Origin: Orientallactaga sibirica
Taxonomy: Eukaryota > Chordata > Mammalia > Rodentia > Dipodidae
Assembly (NCBI GenBank): GCA_036365145.1
Contig: JAEOAD010000013.1
Span: 44,643,001 to 44,707,000, forward strand
Length of the DNA stretch: 64,000 bases
Reading direction: 5' to 3'
Below, in pieces: positions 50,779 through 62,370 of this stretch. Below the pieces are notes generated by a model, which was not told where the DNA came from, did not search any database, and saw only the letters and a list, made by a program, of their open reading frames with translations. Made by a program: the position numbers and the translations under genes. The first letter of the stretch is position 1, and each line of letters starts with the position of its first letter.

Positions 50779-52318
50779 GTAATGCTATGTTCTACAGTAT
50801 GCAAGCTGGGATTTCCTCAGGATCCAAAGAATAGGGAATCACATGCATTTCAGAGCTTTCAAAGCTTCTCAAGAAAAGAGAAAATGAGAAATGTGAATCT
50901 CAGTTTCAAACAACATTTTACTTACGTCTTTTTTTGGGGGGGGGTGGGGTGGGGTTGAGGTCTCACTGTAGCTCAGGCTGACCTGGAATTCACTATGTAG
51001 TCTCAGGGTGGCTTCAAACTTACTCCTACTTCTGCCTCCAGAGTGCTGGGATTAAAAGCATGTGTTTCCACGCCCAGCTTACTTAGGTCTTTTCTATTTA
51101 TACTTAAAATACTTGGATTTTCAGCCAGGCGTGGTGGTGCACGCCTTTAATCCCAGCACTCAGGAGGCAGAGGTAGGAAGATTGCCGAGAATTCGAGGCC
51201 ACCCTGAGACTTCATAGTTAATTCCAGGTCAGCCTGGACTAGAGTGAGACCCTACCTTGCAAAACCAAAAAAAAAATTCTTGGATTTTCTACATTATAAA
51301 ATATTGTATAGGGCTTGAGAAATGGCTCAATAGTTATAGTACTTGTCTGTAATGCCTACTGGCCCTGGATTTAATTCCCCAGTACCCATATAAAACCCAG
51401 ATGCACAAAGTGATGCATGCATCTGGAGTTTGTTTTCAGTGGTAGAGGCTTTGGCATCATTCATTCTCTCCCTCTCTTTCTCTTTGCAAGTAAATAAATA
51501 AAATATTTGAAAAATGTTGTATAGAGAAGAGTGGCCATGTATTGCTGTATTTAAGCTAACTTGATTAGGTCACTTCCTATCAGTGGGAAGTGACTAGGAT
51601 AACTTTCCCTAGATTCAGAGGATTTACTGGAATTTTGTTTTTTTTGCATGTTTATTTTTTATTTACTTATTTGAAGTGACAGAGAGAGAAAGGCAGATAG
51701 ATAGAGAAGGGCGCACCAGGGCCTCCAGCCACTGTAAGCAAACTCCATATGCATGAGCCACCTTGTGAATCTCTTCACAGGCAAGTGCTTAACCGCTAAC
51801 CCATCTCTCCAGGCCCAGTTTATTGGAATTTCTTTGGAGCCTTTTAAGATTATTTTAATTCCTGGAGATTCCAGGCTAATCCTATACCCTTTCCTGCCCA
51901 TTGTGAATCCATAAACTACAGCTGTTAAGGAAGTGTTAACTATTGGTTTACATGGTTTGTGAATTTTAAAAAAAATTTTATTGGGAACTTTAATAATATC
52001 TGAACATACTGTAATTTGGTCCTATTCCTATCATGTTACCCTCTTTTGTCCCCTCTTCCCAACACTCCTCATCCACTGAGCACCTTCCTTTTTCAAGGTA
52101 ATCATTCCTCTGCTTTGTTGTCTCATTCCTTTTGTCCTCCATCCTTTATCCTTTATGTCAAAATGTTTATGGGCAACTGGGTGTGGAGGCGCACACCTTT
52201 AATCCCAGCACTTGCAAGGCAGAGGGAGGAGGATTGCTGTGAGTGCAAGGCCAGCCTGAGACTACGTAGTGAATGCCTGGGCAGCCTGGGCTAGAGTGAG
52301 ACCCTCCCTTGAAAAACC

Positions 52319-52350
<32 letters not shown>

Positions 52351-55300
52351 ATGGACAAGCCAGTCATGGTGGTGCGCATCTTTAATCCCAACATTTGGGG
52401 AGGCAGAGGTAGGAGGATCATTGTAGTTCGAGGCCAGCCTGGGACTACAGAGTGAGTTCCTGATCAGCCTGTGTTAGAGTGAGACCCTACTTCAAAAACA
52501 AAACCCAAACATGTTTATGGGGGGCTGGAGAGATGGTTTAGTGGTTAAGGCACTTGCTTGTGAAGCCTGATCCAGGCTCTATTCCCCCATACCCACATAA
52601 GCCAGATGCAGAAGGTGGTGTTTGGAGTTCTGTTTGCAGTGGCTAGAAGTCCTGGGATGCCCATCCCCCCCACATGCCTCTTCGTGGTTGGTGGGCTCAG
52701 AACAGTGCAGGTCTTGTGTGGGTTAGGGTAATCCCAGTGGTGTCATGAATATACCAATCAGTTCATGTTGGGAGGACAATGTTTGTGTATTCTTGAAGTA
52801 CATAGGTAAACTAAATAATATTTCTGAAGTAATGACAAACATTCATAATGTACAATTCTTTTATAGATTATTTCAGTAACAGACATTTTTAATGCAGTTA
52901 TTGCCATGCCATTGTTGTAACTGTTATCTTCCATGTTTGTACTTCATTAGGCATAAACTTGGAGGGGGCAGCGGTGAGAGCATCCTGGTATCACAGCTTC
53001 AGCATGGATTGACATTAGAATTTGAACACAGTGATTCGCCTCGTCGATTGCGGCTTGTGCTTAGTGAATTGTTGGCAATCATGAACAAGGTGCTTCTTTA
53101 ACACACACACACGCACACACACAAACACACCCCAAAGTATTCATGATTTGATATCAACACCTAGAAAGATAGGCAAAAGTATAAGTAAGAAGTTGTTTTA
53201 TTTGTAGTTTCCTTCCATAGGATTGAGGAGACATGAAGAGCTTGCCTTAAATACTTTATTCTTTTATAGTTTTCTCTCATTTATGCTTATTCTTCATACT
53301 TTATTAGGATGGTTTTGTTTTTGTTATTTTTGCTTAACATTTAGAAAGAAATTTTGCTTGTATAATTTATCAAGTTTGGTAAGACTTTTTTTTTTGGCAG
53401 TACTTTCTTCTTTTTGATTTATTTAGGTACTGGATGAGCATTAAATACCTCATAGGATAGTAAGGAGTCTCAAAGCTGAATTAGATAGAGGATAATTCAA
53501 TGGCTAGCTCAGTCACTAGATGAATTAATTACCCCTAATGGAGACTATTGTAGTTCTCTTCTGGACAATTGTAGATTACTACAAGTCATTGGTCTTTGGA
53601 TAATTATGGTTACTTAAAATTCTGAATTTAAATTTTCTTTTTTTGTTGTTTTTGTGAGGTAGGTGTGTGCCATCATGTCCAGCCCTGAATTTAAAATTTC
53701 TTATTGTCGGGCTGAAGGAATGGCTTAGTGATTAAGGCGTTTGCCTGCAAAGCCAAAGGACCCAGGTTCGATTCCCCAGGACCCATGTTAGCCAGAGGCA
53801 CAAGGGGGTGCACGTGTCTGGCGTTCGTTTGTAGTGGCTGGAGGCCCTGGCATGCCCACTCTCTCTCTTTCCCTCTTTCTTTGTCAAATAAGTAAATAAG
53901 TAAAAATAAAATATTTAAAATTTCTAAATGTCAAGGATCTGTCACACAAAGGAATACATTGAATCTCCATACTAAGATGATTATGTGAGAGTAGGCCCAG
54001 AATTTGTGAGTCAAAAGTTAACTGTTGACCTGGGCATGGTGGCACATGCCTTTAGTCCTAGCACTTGGGAGGCAAAGGTAGGAGAATCACTGGGAGTTTT
54101 AGGCCACCTGAGACTACATAGTGAGTTCTAGGTCAGCCTGGGCTAGAGTGAAACCCTACCTTGAGAAAAAAAGTTGGCTTGGAGAGATAGCTTAGTGGTA
54201 AAGGTGCCTGCCTGCCAAGCCTAAGAATGCAGGTTCAATCTCCAGGTTCCACATTTAGCCAGACACAAAAGTAACACAAGAGTGCAATGCCACTCTTGCC
54301 CACAAGAGGGCGCACATTTATGGAGTTTGTTCACAGTGGCTGAGAGGCTGCTGGCGCACCCATTCTCTCTCTCTCTGCCTCTTCCTCTCTCTGTCAAAAA
54401 AAAAGTTAACTATTAATACTTTTAAAAACTGATTAATTAAGGAAAATTAGTGCATAGATGGGTGTTCAAGGGTCTATTAGAATTTTCAGGTTGGCTTATT
54501 TATAGTAAGTTTAGTTTTATAAAATGTGAGCCAAAAAAGACTTAATGAAGCCGGGTGTGGTGGCGCACGCCTTTAATCCCAGCACTGGGGAGGCAGAGGT
54601 AGGAGGATTACCGTGAATTCGAGGCCACCCTGAGACTACATAGCGAATTCCAGGTCTGTCTGAACTAGAGTGAGGCCCTACCTCGAAAAACCAAAAGCAA
54701 AAAGACAAAAAAGACTTAATGTCTGTTTCCAAAGAGAATACTTTTCAGAATATGCTAAAATTTTATAATTTAGGTCACACACACAAGTCTGTCTTTTCCT
54801 TTCTACAAATAATCTTTAATTTCAAATGTTCTTTTTTTTTTGTTTTTAAGAATGACTTTTATTTTTTATTTATTTATTATTTATTATTATTATTATTATT
54901 ATTATTTGGTTTTGTGAGGTAGGGTCTCACTCTGGTCCAGGCTGACCTGGAATTAACTATGTAGTCTCAGGGTGGCCTTGAACTCTCGGCGATCCTCCTA
55001 CCTCTGCCTCCCGAGTGCTGGGATTAAAGGCGTGCGCCACCATGCCCGGCTAAGAATGACTTTTTAAATTTTATTTTATTTTATTTTTTTATTTTTTTGT
55101 TTGTTTTTCGAGGTAGGGTCTCACTCTGGCCCAGGCTGACCTGGAATTAACTATGTAGTCTCAGGGTGGCCTCGAACTCACGGCGATCTTCCTACCTCTG
55201 CCCCCCAAGTGCTGGGATTAAAGGCGTGCGCCACCACGCCCGGCTCTATTTTTTTGTTTTTTTGAGGTAGAGTTTCACTCTAGCCCAGGCTGACCTGGAA

Positions 55301-55950
55301 TTCACTATGTAGTCTCAGGATGGCCTCGAACTCATGGCGATCCTCCTACCTCTGCCTCCTGAGTGCTGGGATTAAAGGCGTGTGCTACCATGCCCAGCTA
55401 GAATGAAATTTAAAAAAAAAAAATTATTTATTTTTGCAAGGAGAAAGAGAACATTGTCACTGCAAATGAACTCCAGATGCATGTGCCACTTTGGGCCATG
55501 TCCCCAACCCTAATTTCAACATTCTTTTTTCTTTTTTTAAATTTATTTATTAGCAACATGGATAGAGAGTGAAAGAGGCAGAGCAAGAGGGACAATGGGT
55601 GTACCAGGGCCTCCAGCCACTGCAAATGAACTCCAGATGCATGTGCCACCTTGTGCATCTGGCTTACGTGGGTACTGGGGAATGGAGCCTCGAACTGGGG
55701 TCCTTAGGCTTCACAGGCAAGCATTTAACTGCTAAAGCATCTCTCCAGCCCTCAGTCCCCTTTTAAAGAGTTATTTATTTGGGGCTGGAGAGTTGGCTTA
55801 GTGGTTAAGGTGTTTGCCTGGAAAGCCAAAGGATCCCAGTTCAGTTCTCCAGGACCTACGTAAGCCAGGTGCACTAGGGGGCACATGCATCTGGAGTTCA
55901 TTTGCAGTGGCCAGAGGCCCTGGCTTGCTCATTCTCTCTCTTTCTCTCTC

Positions 55951-55982
<32 letters not shown>

Positions 55983-56365
55983 ATACTTATTTGAAAGCTG
56001 AGCATGTTGGCACACATCTTTAATCCTAGCACCTGGAAGGCAGAGGTAGGCAGTAGCCTTGAGTTCAAGACCAGCCTGACACTACATAGTCAATTCCAGG
56101 CCAGCTTGTAGTAGAGCGAGACCCTACTTTGAAAAAAATAAAAGAAAAAGAAAAAGGACAAAAAAAGTTATTTACTTGGCACAGAGAGAGTGAGTATGGG
56201 CACACCAGAGTATCTTGCTGCTGCAAACAAAAACCACTCCAGAGGCATGCGCCACTTTATGTGTCTGGTTTCACATGGGTAGTGGAGAATTGAACCTGGG
56301 CCATCAAGCTTTCACAAGCAAGTGTCTTGAATCACTGAGCCCCAGCCTTGAGTATGGCATTATTT

Positions 56366-56416
<51 letters not shown>

Positions 56417-59400
56417 TTTTTTTGGTTTTTTGAGGTAGGGTCTCACTCTAGCTCAGGCTGACCTGGAATTCACTATGTAGTCTCAGGGTGGCCTCTAACT
56501 CATGGTGATCCTCCTACCTCTGCCTCCCGAGTGCTGGGATTAAAGGCGTGCGCCACCACGCCTGGCCTGAGTATGGCATTCTTGGTCATGTGGAAAATAT
56601 GGTTACACATTTGTCATAGGAAATTTTCAGACCAATTAGTAGGTACTTTTAAAACAATATATTTACTTTTGCTTTGTGTGTGTGTCTGTGTGTGCATGCA
56701 TGTGTGTTCATGTGGCAGTCAGAAGAACCTTGAGGTATTTGTGCTGCATCTTCTGAGACATTTTCTTGCTGCCACCGCAACCATGAAATTTGGGTTGCAT
56801 CAAGCTTTATGTGGCTGCTTGAGAACCAAATCCAAGCTGGCAGGCTTTGTAAGTGAGCACCTTTAATCTCTGAACCATTTCCCCAGCCCAGTGGAAACTT
56901 TTCTTGATCTAACCTCCCCCCCCCTTTTTCTTTCCCTGCTGTCCCTCATCTCTATTTTAGTTTTTGAGGCAGGTCTCCCTATATTTGTAGTACTACTTTA
57001 GGTTTACAGTCTTGAGGTTTTTTTTTTTTAATATTTTTTATACTTTATTTATTTGAGAGAGAGAAAGAGGCAGAGAGAGAGAAAGAGAGAGGGAGAGAAT
57101 GGGCATGCCAGGGCCTCCAGCCACTGCAAACAAACTCCAGATACGTGCACCCCCTTGTGCATCTGGCTTACGTGGGTCCTGGGGAATCGAACTGGGATCC
57201 TTTGGCTTTGCAGGCAAATGCCTTAACCGCTAAGCCATCTCTCCAGCCCCCCAGTCTTGAGTTTTTAAGTTCATATAGGTAGCATTCCTACATCATTTCT
57301 TGGGCCTTTCTTATCCTTTAATTCTGAATATCTCCTACAATAGATTATAATCAGTTCTGGGTTTTTTTCTCTCTGTTTTGGAGGGTGTCTCACTGTGTGC
57401 CAGGGTGTCCTTGTAGTTTTCCTGATGACTGGGGTTACAAGCACATGCCACTATGCAGCCCTTGAGATTAATACTGTCCTGTCTGAGTAATAATCCTGGC
57501 CAAATTCGTTGAAGTCAGTAGAGTACCACATACTCTGCTGCAGTGTACTAGTGACACGTTGACAGGGTCTGTGAACTCACCAGTTACAAAAATACTAGGG
57601 GATTTAATTCATTACTTGACATTACCAGATGTCTTTTCTTTTTCTCTTTCCTTTTTTCTCTAAGGTGTCTGAGTCCAATGGAGAATTTTTTTTCAAGTCT
57701 TCTGAGCTCTTTGAGAGTCCAGTGTATTTGGAGGAAGCTGCAGATGTACTTTGTATTTTACAAGCAGGTACCATACTGAGTGCTAAGATACATTTTCGTT
57801 GTAGTTCCTTGTGAAGTGATATCTTTGACTTAGCCTGGAATGTTATTATTTTATTTTATTTATTTATTATTATTATTATTTTGGTTTTTTGAGGTAGGGT
57901 CTCACTCTGGCCCAGGCAGACTTGGAATTAACTCCTGAGTGCTGGGATTAAAGGTGTGTGCCACGCCCGGCTATGGAATGTTAGTATTTTAAAAGCCATC
58001 TAAGCTGGGCATGGGACTTCATACCCGTTACCCCAGCATTTGGAGGCTGAGACATGAGAATTGTGGCAAATTCAGGGCTATCCTGGACTGCAGAGCAAGC
58101 CCCTGCCTCAAATATCTAGAAAAAAATTATTTAATAAAAATTTAACATAAAAGTTTAAATTAATAATGACTACTATTGAGCCAGATGTGGTGGCTCATGC
58201 CTTTAATCCCAGCACTAGGGAGGTTGAAGAAGGAGGATTGCTATGAGTTTAAGGCCAGCTTGGGCTACAGAGTGAGTTCCAGGTCAGCCTGGGCTAGAGT
58301 GAGACCCTGCCTAAAACAAAACAAAGCAAAAATGATTAGTATCTGAATAACGATAAGCAATTTATATTGTTTGTATAGTATAACATATAATATATCCATT
58401 AACATAGTATATTTGAATTAATGATTTCAGTTCTTTAATGATTTTGTGAGATGTTCACAGTATGTAAATGGAAAAGCAAAGGGCAAATTGGTAAATACAA
58501 TATAATCATAATCTTGGTATTACTTAACAATTGCCAGTGTGAGAATTAAAATTAGATATTTATTTACTATCATTAACTTTGAATAATTGGATGAGAGCAA
58601 ATTTAAATTTTTTCTTTGAACCTTTTTGTATTTCCTAGATTCTTTGTAATAGGTATAAGATTTTTGTGAAAATAACTTCTTAGACCAGTATGGTCTAGTC
58701 AGACTTTCTGCCATGTTCTGTGCTGTGCTGTCTCATTAGCAGCCACTATCCTGTGTGGCTTTGGACTAACTGAAATGTAGCTAATGTGATTGGGAAACTG
58801 AGCTTTTTAAAGTTTCAATATCTATTTGTGAAGGAAGAGAGAGGTGGGTGCCAGAGCCTCTTGCCACTGCAAATGAACTCCAGATGCATGTGCCACTTTA
58901 TTCATCTGGCTTTTAGTACTGGTGAATTGAATGTGAATTGCCAGGCTTTGTAAGCAAGCAAGCACCTTTAACCACTGAACAATCTCTGCAGTTTTATTTT
59001 AAGTTTTATTTAATTTAAATTTAAATATCCACATGTAGTTAGTGGCTGTTCTACTGAACAGCTCAGCTTGACTATAAAAAGAAAGTCATTTCACTGTACT
59101 TTGGTGACATGTTTGAAATGTCAAGATGTTTGATATGTAACAGATGAAATATAACTCTTTAATAGTGACAGTGACTTTTTTTTCTTATAGAGCTCCCTTC
59201 CTTGCTTCCTATAGTTGATGTAGCTGAAGCCTTGCTACATGTAAGAAATGGTGCCTGGTTCTTGTGTCTCTTAGTAGCCAATGTTCCTGATAGTTTTAAT
59301 GAAGGTAAATATAATTTAAAAATAAGATAATCTAAGGAATGAGGACTTCCCTTCCCTCCTCTTCTTTTCTCCTTCCTCTATCTCTCCTGCTTCTCCTCCG

Positions 59401-62370
59401 CTCTATCTTTTTCTTTGCCTCAATGAGTTTAATTAGAATTGCTTACAAATACGTGAATGAGGGTTTATTTATCAGTGGATGGGCAACTTACCAATGGCTA
59501 CAACACTGAAGAAAATGTTTCCTCTCCTCCAGAAAATGCTCTCCCACCCTCCCTCCCTCCCTTCCTTCCCCTCCTCCTCATATTTTCCCTTTCTTTCTTT
59601 CTTTTATTTTTTTTTGGAGATTAGGGTCTCATATAATCCAAGATGTCTTTGAAGTTACCATGTAGGCAAAGACGATACTGAATTCCTTGAACTCCTGATC
59701 CTCCTATCTCTACCTCTCAAGTACTGGGATCAGGGGTGTGTGGTGTGCCACCAGTCAGTATGTGTGGTGCTGGGCATTGAACCTAGGGTTTTGTGCATAT
59801 TATTCAAGCTCTTTTCCAACTGATCTATATCTATAATACTCCTCCCTGCATATCTCTTCCCTTCTGTAACAGACAGCTTTAGGTTCGCTGAGATGAACTT
59901 CCAGACCAGGCACAGTTATGGAGGAAGGGATTTATTATAGCTTACAGATCCAGGGGAAGTTCCATAATGGCAGAAGCTGGCCTGCTCTTCACAGGACCAA
60001 ACACAGAGAGCAAGCCAAAAGCCACACACACAGCACACCTCAGGGACTCCAGCTAGGCACACTTTGCATATCTTTAGATTGAAATCCTAAACCCACCACC
60101 ACACTTTAAGATCCACCCAGTGACACTGCCTCCAGCCAGGTGGCTGCAGATGCATACAACAAACTAATAAAGCATTGAATATATTGGGGGCCATCTATTC
60201 AAACTACCACACTTTCCTATCCCCTTTTTTCCTTCTCCCTCCTTTTTTTCCCTTCTCTTCTCTCCCTTCCCCTCTTGTCCTCTCTTCTGTTTCCTTTGTG
60301 TGTTCATGTGTGAATGTTGCTGTGCATGTGCCACAGCATGCATGTCAAGGTCCGAGGACAACCTCAGGTGTTGGTGCCTGCCCTCCATCTTGTTCTATTG
60401 TTTGCTGCTGTGTTTGCCAGGGTAGCTGGTCTCCCAGCTTTGGGATGTCCCAATCTCTGCCTTCCTTCTTGCTGTAAGTGTACTGGGATTATAGACTCTT
60501 GCGTGCTTGTCCAGCTTTATGTGGGTTCTGGGTGTCTGAAATCTGGTTGTCATACATGTGCAGCAAGTGCTTTGCTCACTAAGCCATCTTCCCAGCCCCA
60601 ATTTTTAAATTAAAAAAAATTGGGCGGGGGTTGTTGGAGAGATGGCTTAGTGGTTAAAGGGCTTGATTATAAAGCCTGATGGCCTGGCTTTGATTTCCCA
60701 ATACCCATGTACTCCTACCTCTGCCTCCTGAGTGAGTGCTGGGATTAAAGGTGTGCACCACCACGCCTGGCCCATGCCTGCCTTTTTAATTTTTTATTTC
60801 TGTTTATTTTTTTGTGATGGTGGTACTGGGAATTGTATCCATTGCCTATGTATGCTGGGCAAGTGGTCTATCACTTAGCTACAGCCAATTTTTTTTTTTG
60901 TTGTTGTTGTTTTTCAAGGTAGGGTCTCACTCTAGTTCAGGCTGACCTAGAATTCACTATGTAATCTCAGGGTGGCCTCAAACTCTCTGCGATCCTCCTA
61001 CCTCTGCCTCCCGAGTGCTGGGATTAAAGGCATGTACCACCATGCCTGGCTTAATTTTATTTTTTAAGACAGGGGCTCACTATTTAGCCTAACCTGGCCA
61101 AGAACTCACTATGTAAGCCCAGGCTATCCTCTAATGTGAGATTCTCTTCTATGTCCCTATTTCTGGGATTATAGGCATGCACCACCATGTTCAGCCATGT
61201 TCACCTCATATTGTGTTGTTCACTGTCTTTATCTTTTTGGGTATGTAGTTGGACATGTGTGAGTGGGTGTTATTGTTTCACATTATTCATTTTAAAGTCT
61301 TTTTTTGTCCTTTTTCTACCTTGACCTGGGTCTGTTTCCCGATGTTTTTCTTCTGTAGTGCCCAATCTGAATAATGATTGATATTCAAGGATGAAAACAA
61401 ATGGTTTATAACAACCTTATTTATAAAACTTAAAGTAATAGACTTTAAACATATAGTTTGTAGGGGCCTGATTAAAAATGGAGAACGACAAGACGAAGAA
61501 AGCCTTGGAGGAAGGCGCAGAACAGATGCCTTACGCTTCTTATGCAAAATGAATCCTTCTCAGGCCCTCAAAGTCCGAGGCATGGTGGTAAGAGATCCCA
61601 TTGTCTTTCTGGGAGGATTTAAAAATTTTATTTATTGATGAGTGTGCGTGTGTGCATGCTCCAGGGTCTCTTGCCACTGGAAACAATGCTAGATGTTTGT
61701 GCCACTTTTTGGATCTGGCTTTACATGTGCCTGAGGAATTTAACCCATGTCATCGGGCTTTGTGAACAAGTGAAGCAAGTGCCATTAATCACTGAGCCAT
61801 CTCCTCAGCCCCGTTCTGTTGTTTGTATATAACAAAGCCTTTTAAAATAGAACAATGCAGTTTTTTTTTGTTTTTATTCAAAATCTTATTCTAGCCCAGA
61901 CTAACCTAGAACTCACTGTAGTCCAGGCTAGCCTGGAATTCTTGGTGATTCTCCTGCCTCAGCCTCCCAAGTACTGAGGCTAAAGGTATGTGCTTGCAAA
62001 GGTGTTCTTTTCTCCAGATGGTCTTGGAATCCTACAGAGGTTGGGAGCTTTAATTAAGTAGTGTATGTTACCCTCCTCTCTGGGGTTTTATGTTTTGTGA
62101 AATCTCTTCCTCTCAACTTCAGGTGCTTTAGATTTTGAAATATCCTGGCTGTTTTCTGCAATATATTTGGTTTAATTTGTTTTCTTTGCCATGTAGGTGG
62201 AAGAATGTCATTTGCCAGGCCTTGGAGTAGCTTTGACACTGGATCATACAAAAACTGAAGCTTGTGAAGATGGCGTGAGCGACTTGGTTTGTTTTGTTAG
62301 TGGTTTGCTTCTTGGAACAAATGCCAAAGTCCGGACTTGGTTTGGAACTTTTATCCGAAATGGACAGCAG
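50480..62370 (+). CDS. INTS2: INTS2, N-terminal part (exons 2-7, 320 codons)
   Basis: Integrator complex subunit 2. It is a large alpha-helical (HEAT-like) nuclear subunit of the RNA polymerase II-associated Integrator complex, which cleaves snRNA 3' ends and terminates promoter-proximal transcription. Exons 50480-50778, 52951-53089, 57665-57767, 59191-59304, 61457-61587 and 62197-62370 join to 960 nt with no stop and GT-AG borders throughout. The human protein is about 1200 residues, so a quarter is present and the rest lies right of the window. Recognisable conserved pieces are FVSPFAFEAMQKVDVV, LLLPCLVRMALCAPAD, ILVSQLQHGLTLEFEHSDSP, GRRRTDALRFLCKMNPSQAL and CFVSGLLLGTNAKVRTWFG. The start is placed at the first of three consecutive ATGs (50480, A at -3). 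Met-Thr-Glu-Cys at 50486 is the start I remember from mouse, so the true start could be any of the three or lie in exon 1. Confidence 0.95.
50779..52950. repeat. INTS2 intron 2: SINEs and an L1-like 3' end
   Basis: B1 - at 50930-51080; B1 + at 51125-51275; B2-type + at 51311-51505; B2-type - at 51645-51815; 51965-52160 starts TTTTATTGGGAACTTT and has the C/T-rich character of the antisense L1 3' end at 36541, possibly another old L1 tail (weak); B1 + at 52172-52320 and 52360-52505; B2-type + at 52522-52680; unique to the acceptor. Confidence 0.7.
52951..53089 (+). CDS. INTS2: INTS2 exon 3
   Basis: Acceptor CTTCATTAG, donor AACAAG|GTGCTT. Encodes HKLGGGSGESILVSQLQHGL and RRLRLVLSELLAIMNK. 139 nt. 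The donor GTGCTT is weak and is followed directly by a CA repeat (53101-53130). Confidence 0.93.
53090..57664. repeat. INTS2 intron 3: dense SINE cluster
   Basis: CA repeat at 53101-53130; unique 53135-53620; B1 - scrap at 53625-53690; B2-type + at 53710-53905; B1 + at 54030-54175; long-form B2-type + at 54177-54400 (own entry); B1 + at 54548-54705; ATT repeat at 54870-54905; three B1 - in tandem at 54905-55055, 55100-55245 and 55255-55400; B2-type - at 55415-55510 (partial) and 55530-55755; B2-type + at 55782-55960 with AAAT run to 55985; B1 + at 55996-56140; B2-type - at 56165-56350; ATTT run at 56359-56420 with B1 - at 56422-56566; GT run and B4-like/B2-type - at 56670-56890; B2-type - at 57020-57250; old B1 - at 57370-57465; unique to the acceptor. 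Confidence 0.8.
54177..54400 (+). repeat. long-form B2-type SINE, copy 3, with CTCF-like motif
   Basis: Head GGCTTGGAGAGATAGCTTAG. The extra segment reads AAGTAACACAAGAGTGCAAT, then TTGCCCACAAGAGGGCGCAC at 54296-54315, before GAGGCTGCTGGCGCACCCAT. The core CCACAAGAGGGCGC fits the CTCF consensus well (about 15 of 18 over 54297-54314). Confidence 0.7.
57665..57767 (+). CDS. INTS2: INTS2 exon 4
   Basis: Acceptor TTCTCTAAG (AAG type), donor GCAG|GTACC. 34 codons plus one base: VSESNGEFFFKSSELFESPV then YLEEAADVLCILQA. Identical to remembered mammalian INTS2. Confidence 0.93.
57768..59190. repeat. INTS2 intron 4: few SINEs
   Basis: Truncated B1 - at 57885-57975 (middle missing); B1 + at 58003-58125 and 58179-58315; 58320-58800 unique-looking AT-rich; B2-type - at 58815-58995; unique to the acceptor with a long T-run. 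Confidence 0.75.
59191..59304 (+). CDS. INTS2: INTS2 exon 5
   Basis: Strong acceptor (T-run, CTTATAG), donor GAAG|GTAAAT. Encodes ELPSLLPIVDVAEALLHVRN and the hydrophobic WFLCLLVANV. Conserved residue for residue as far as I recall. Confidence 0.93.
59305..61456. repeat. INTS2 intron 5: solo LTR, B4, ID and B1 copies
   Basis: Pyrimidine-rich 59340-59420 and 59540-59600; B1 - at 59610-59745; ID-like - at 59760-59830; solo LTR at 59875-60211 (own entry); C/T-rich 60212-60285; B4-like - at 60290-60600; a B2-type + head at 60633-60712 fused directly to a B1 - 3' part at 60713-60775; ID-like - at 60820-60892; B1 - at 60905-61052 and 61060-61195; unique to the acceptor. Confidence 0.75.
59875..60211 (-). 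mobile_element. solo LTR, ORR1/MaLR-like, copy 2
   Basis: 337-bp relative of the element at 43042-43391, in the same orientation and with visibly high identity (for example CCAGACCAGGCACAGTTATG in both). Inner AATAAA on the - strand lies in ATAATAAATCCCTTCC. Flanks CCTTC (59870-59874) and CTTTC (60212-60216) resemble a 5-bp target-site duplication. No viral coding region. Confidence 0.65.
61457..61587 (+). CDS. INTS2: INTS2 exon 6
   Basis: Acceptor ACATATAG with a poor pyrimidine tract, donor GTG|GTAAGA. Encodes VCRGLIKNGERQDEESLGGR and RRTDALRFLCKMNPSQALKV. The weak acceptor may need exonic enhancers (inference). Confidence 0.93.
61588..62196. repeat. INTS2 intron 6: one B2-type and one B1
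   Basis: B2-type - at 61625-61812, beginning only 38 bp after the exon, and old B1 - at 61870-61990. The remaining 200 bp before exon 7 are unique. Confidence 0.75.
62197..62370 (+). CDS. INTS2: INTS2 exon 7
   Basis: Acceptor TTTGCCATGTAG, donor CAG|GTGAGA. 58 codons from VEECHLPGLGVALTLDHTKT to TWFGTFIRNGQQ, ending in phase 0. One Thr replaces the Asn I remember in human and mouse (DHTKT). The next exon lies beyond the window. Confidence 0.93.
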
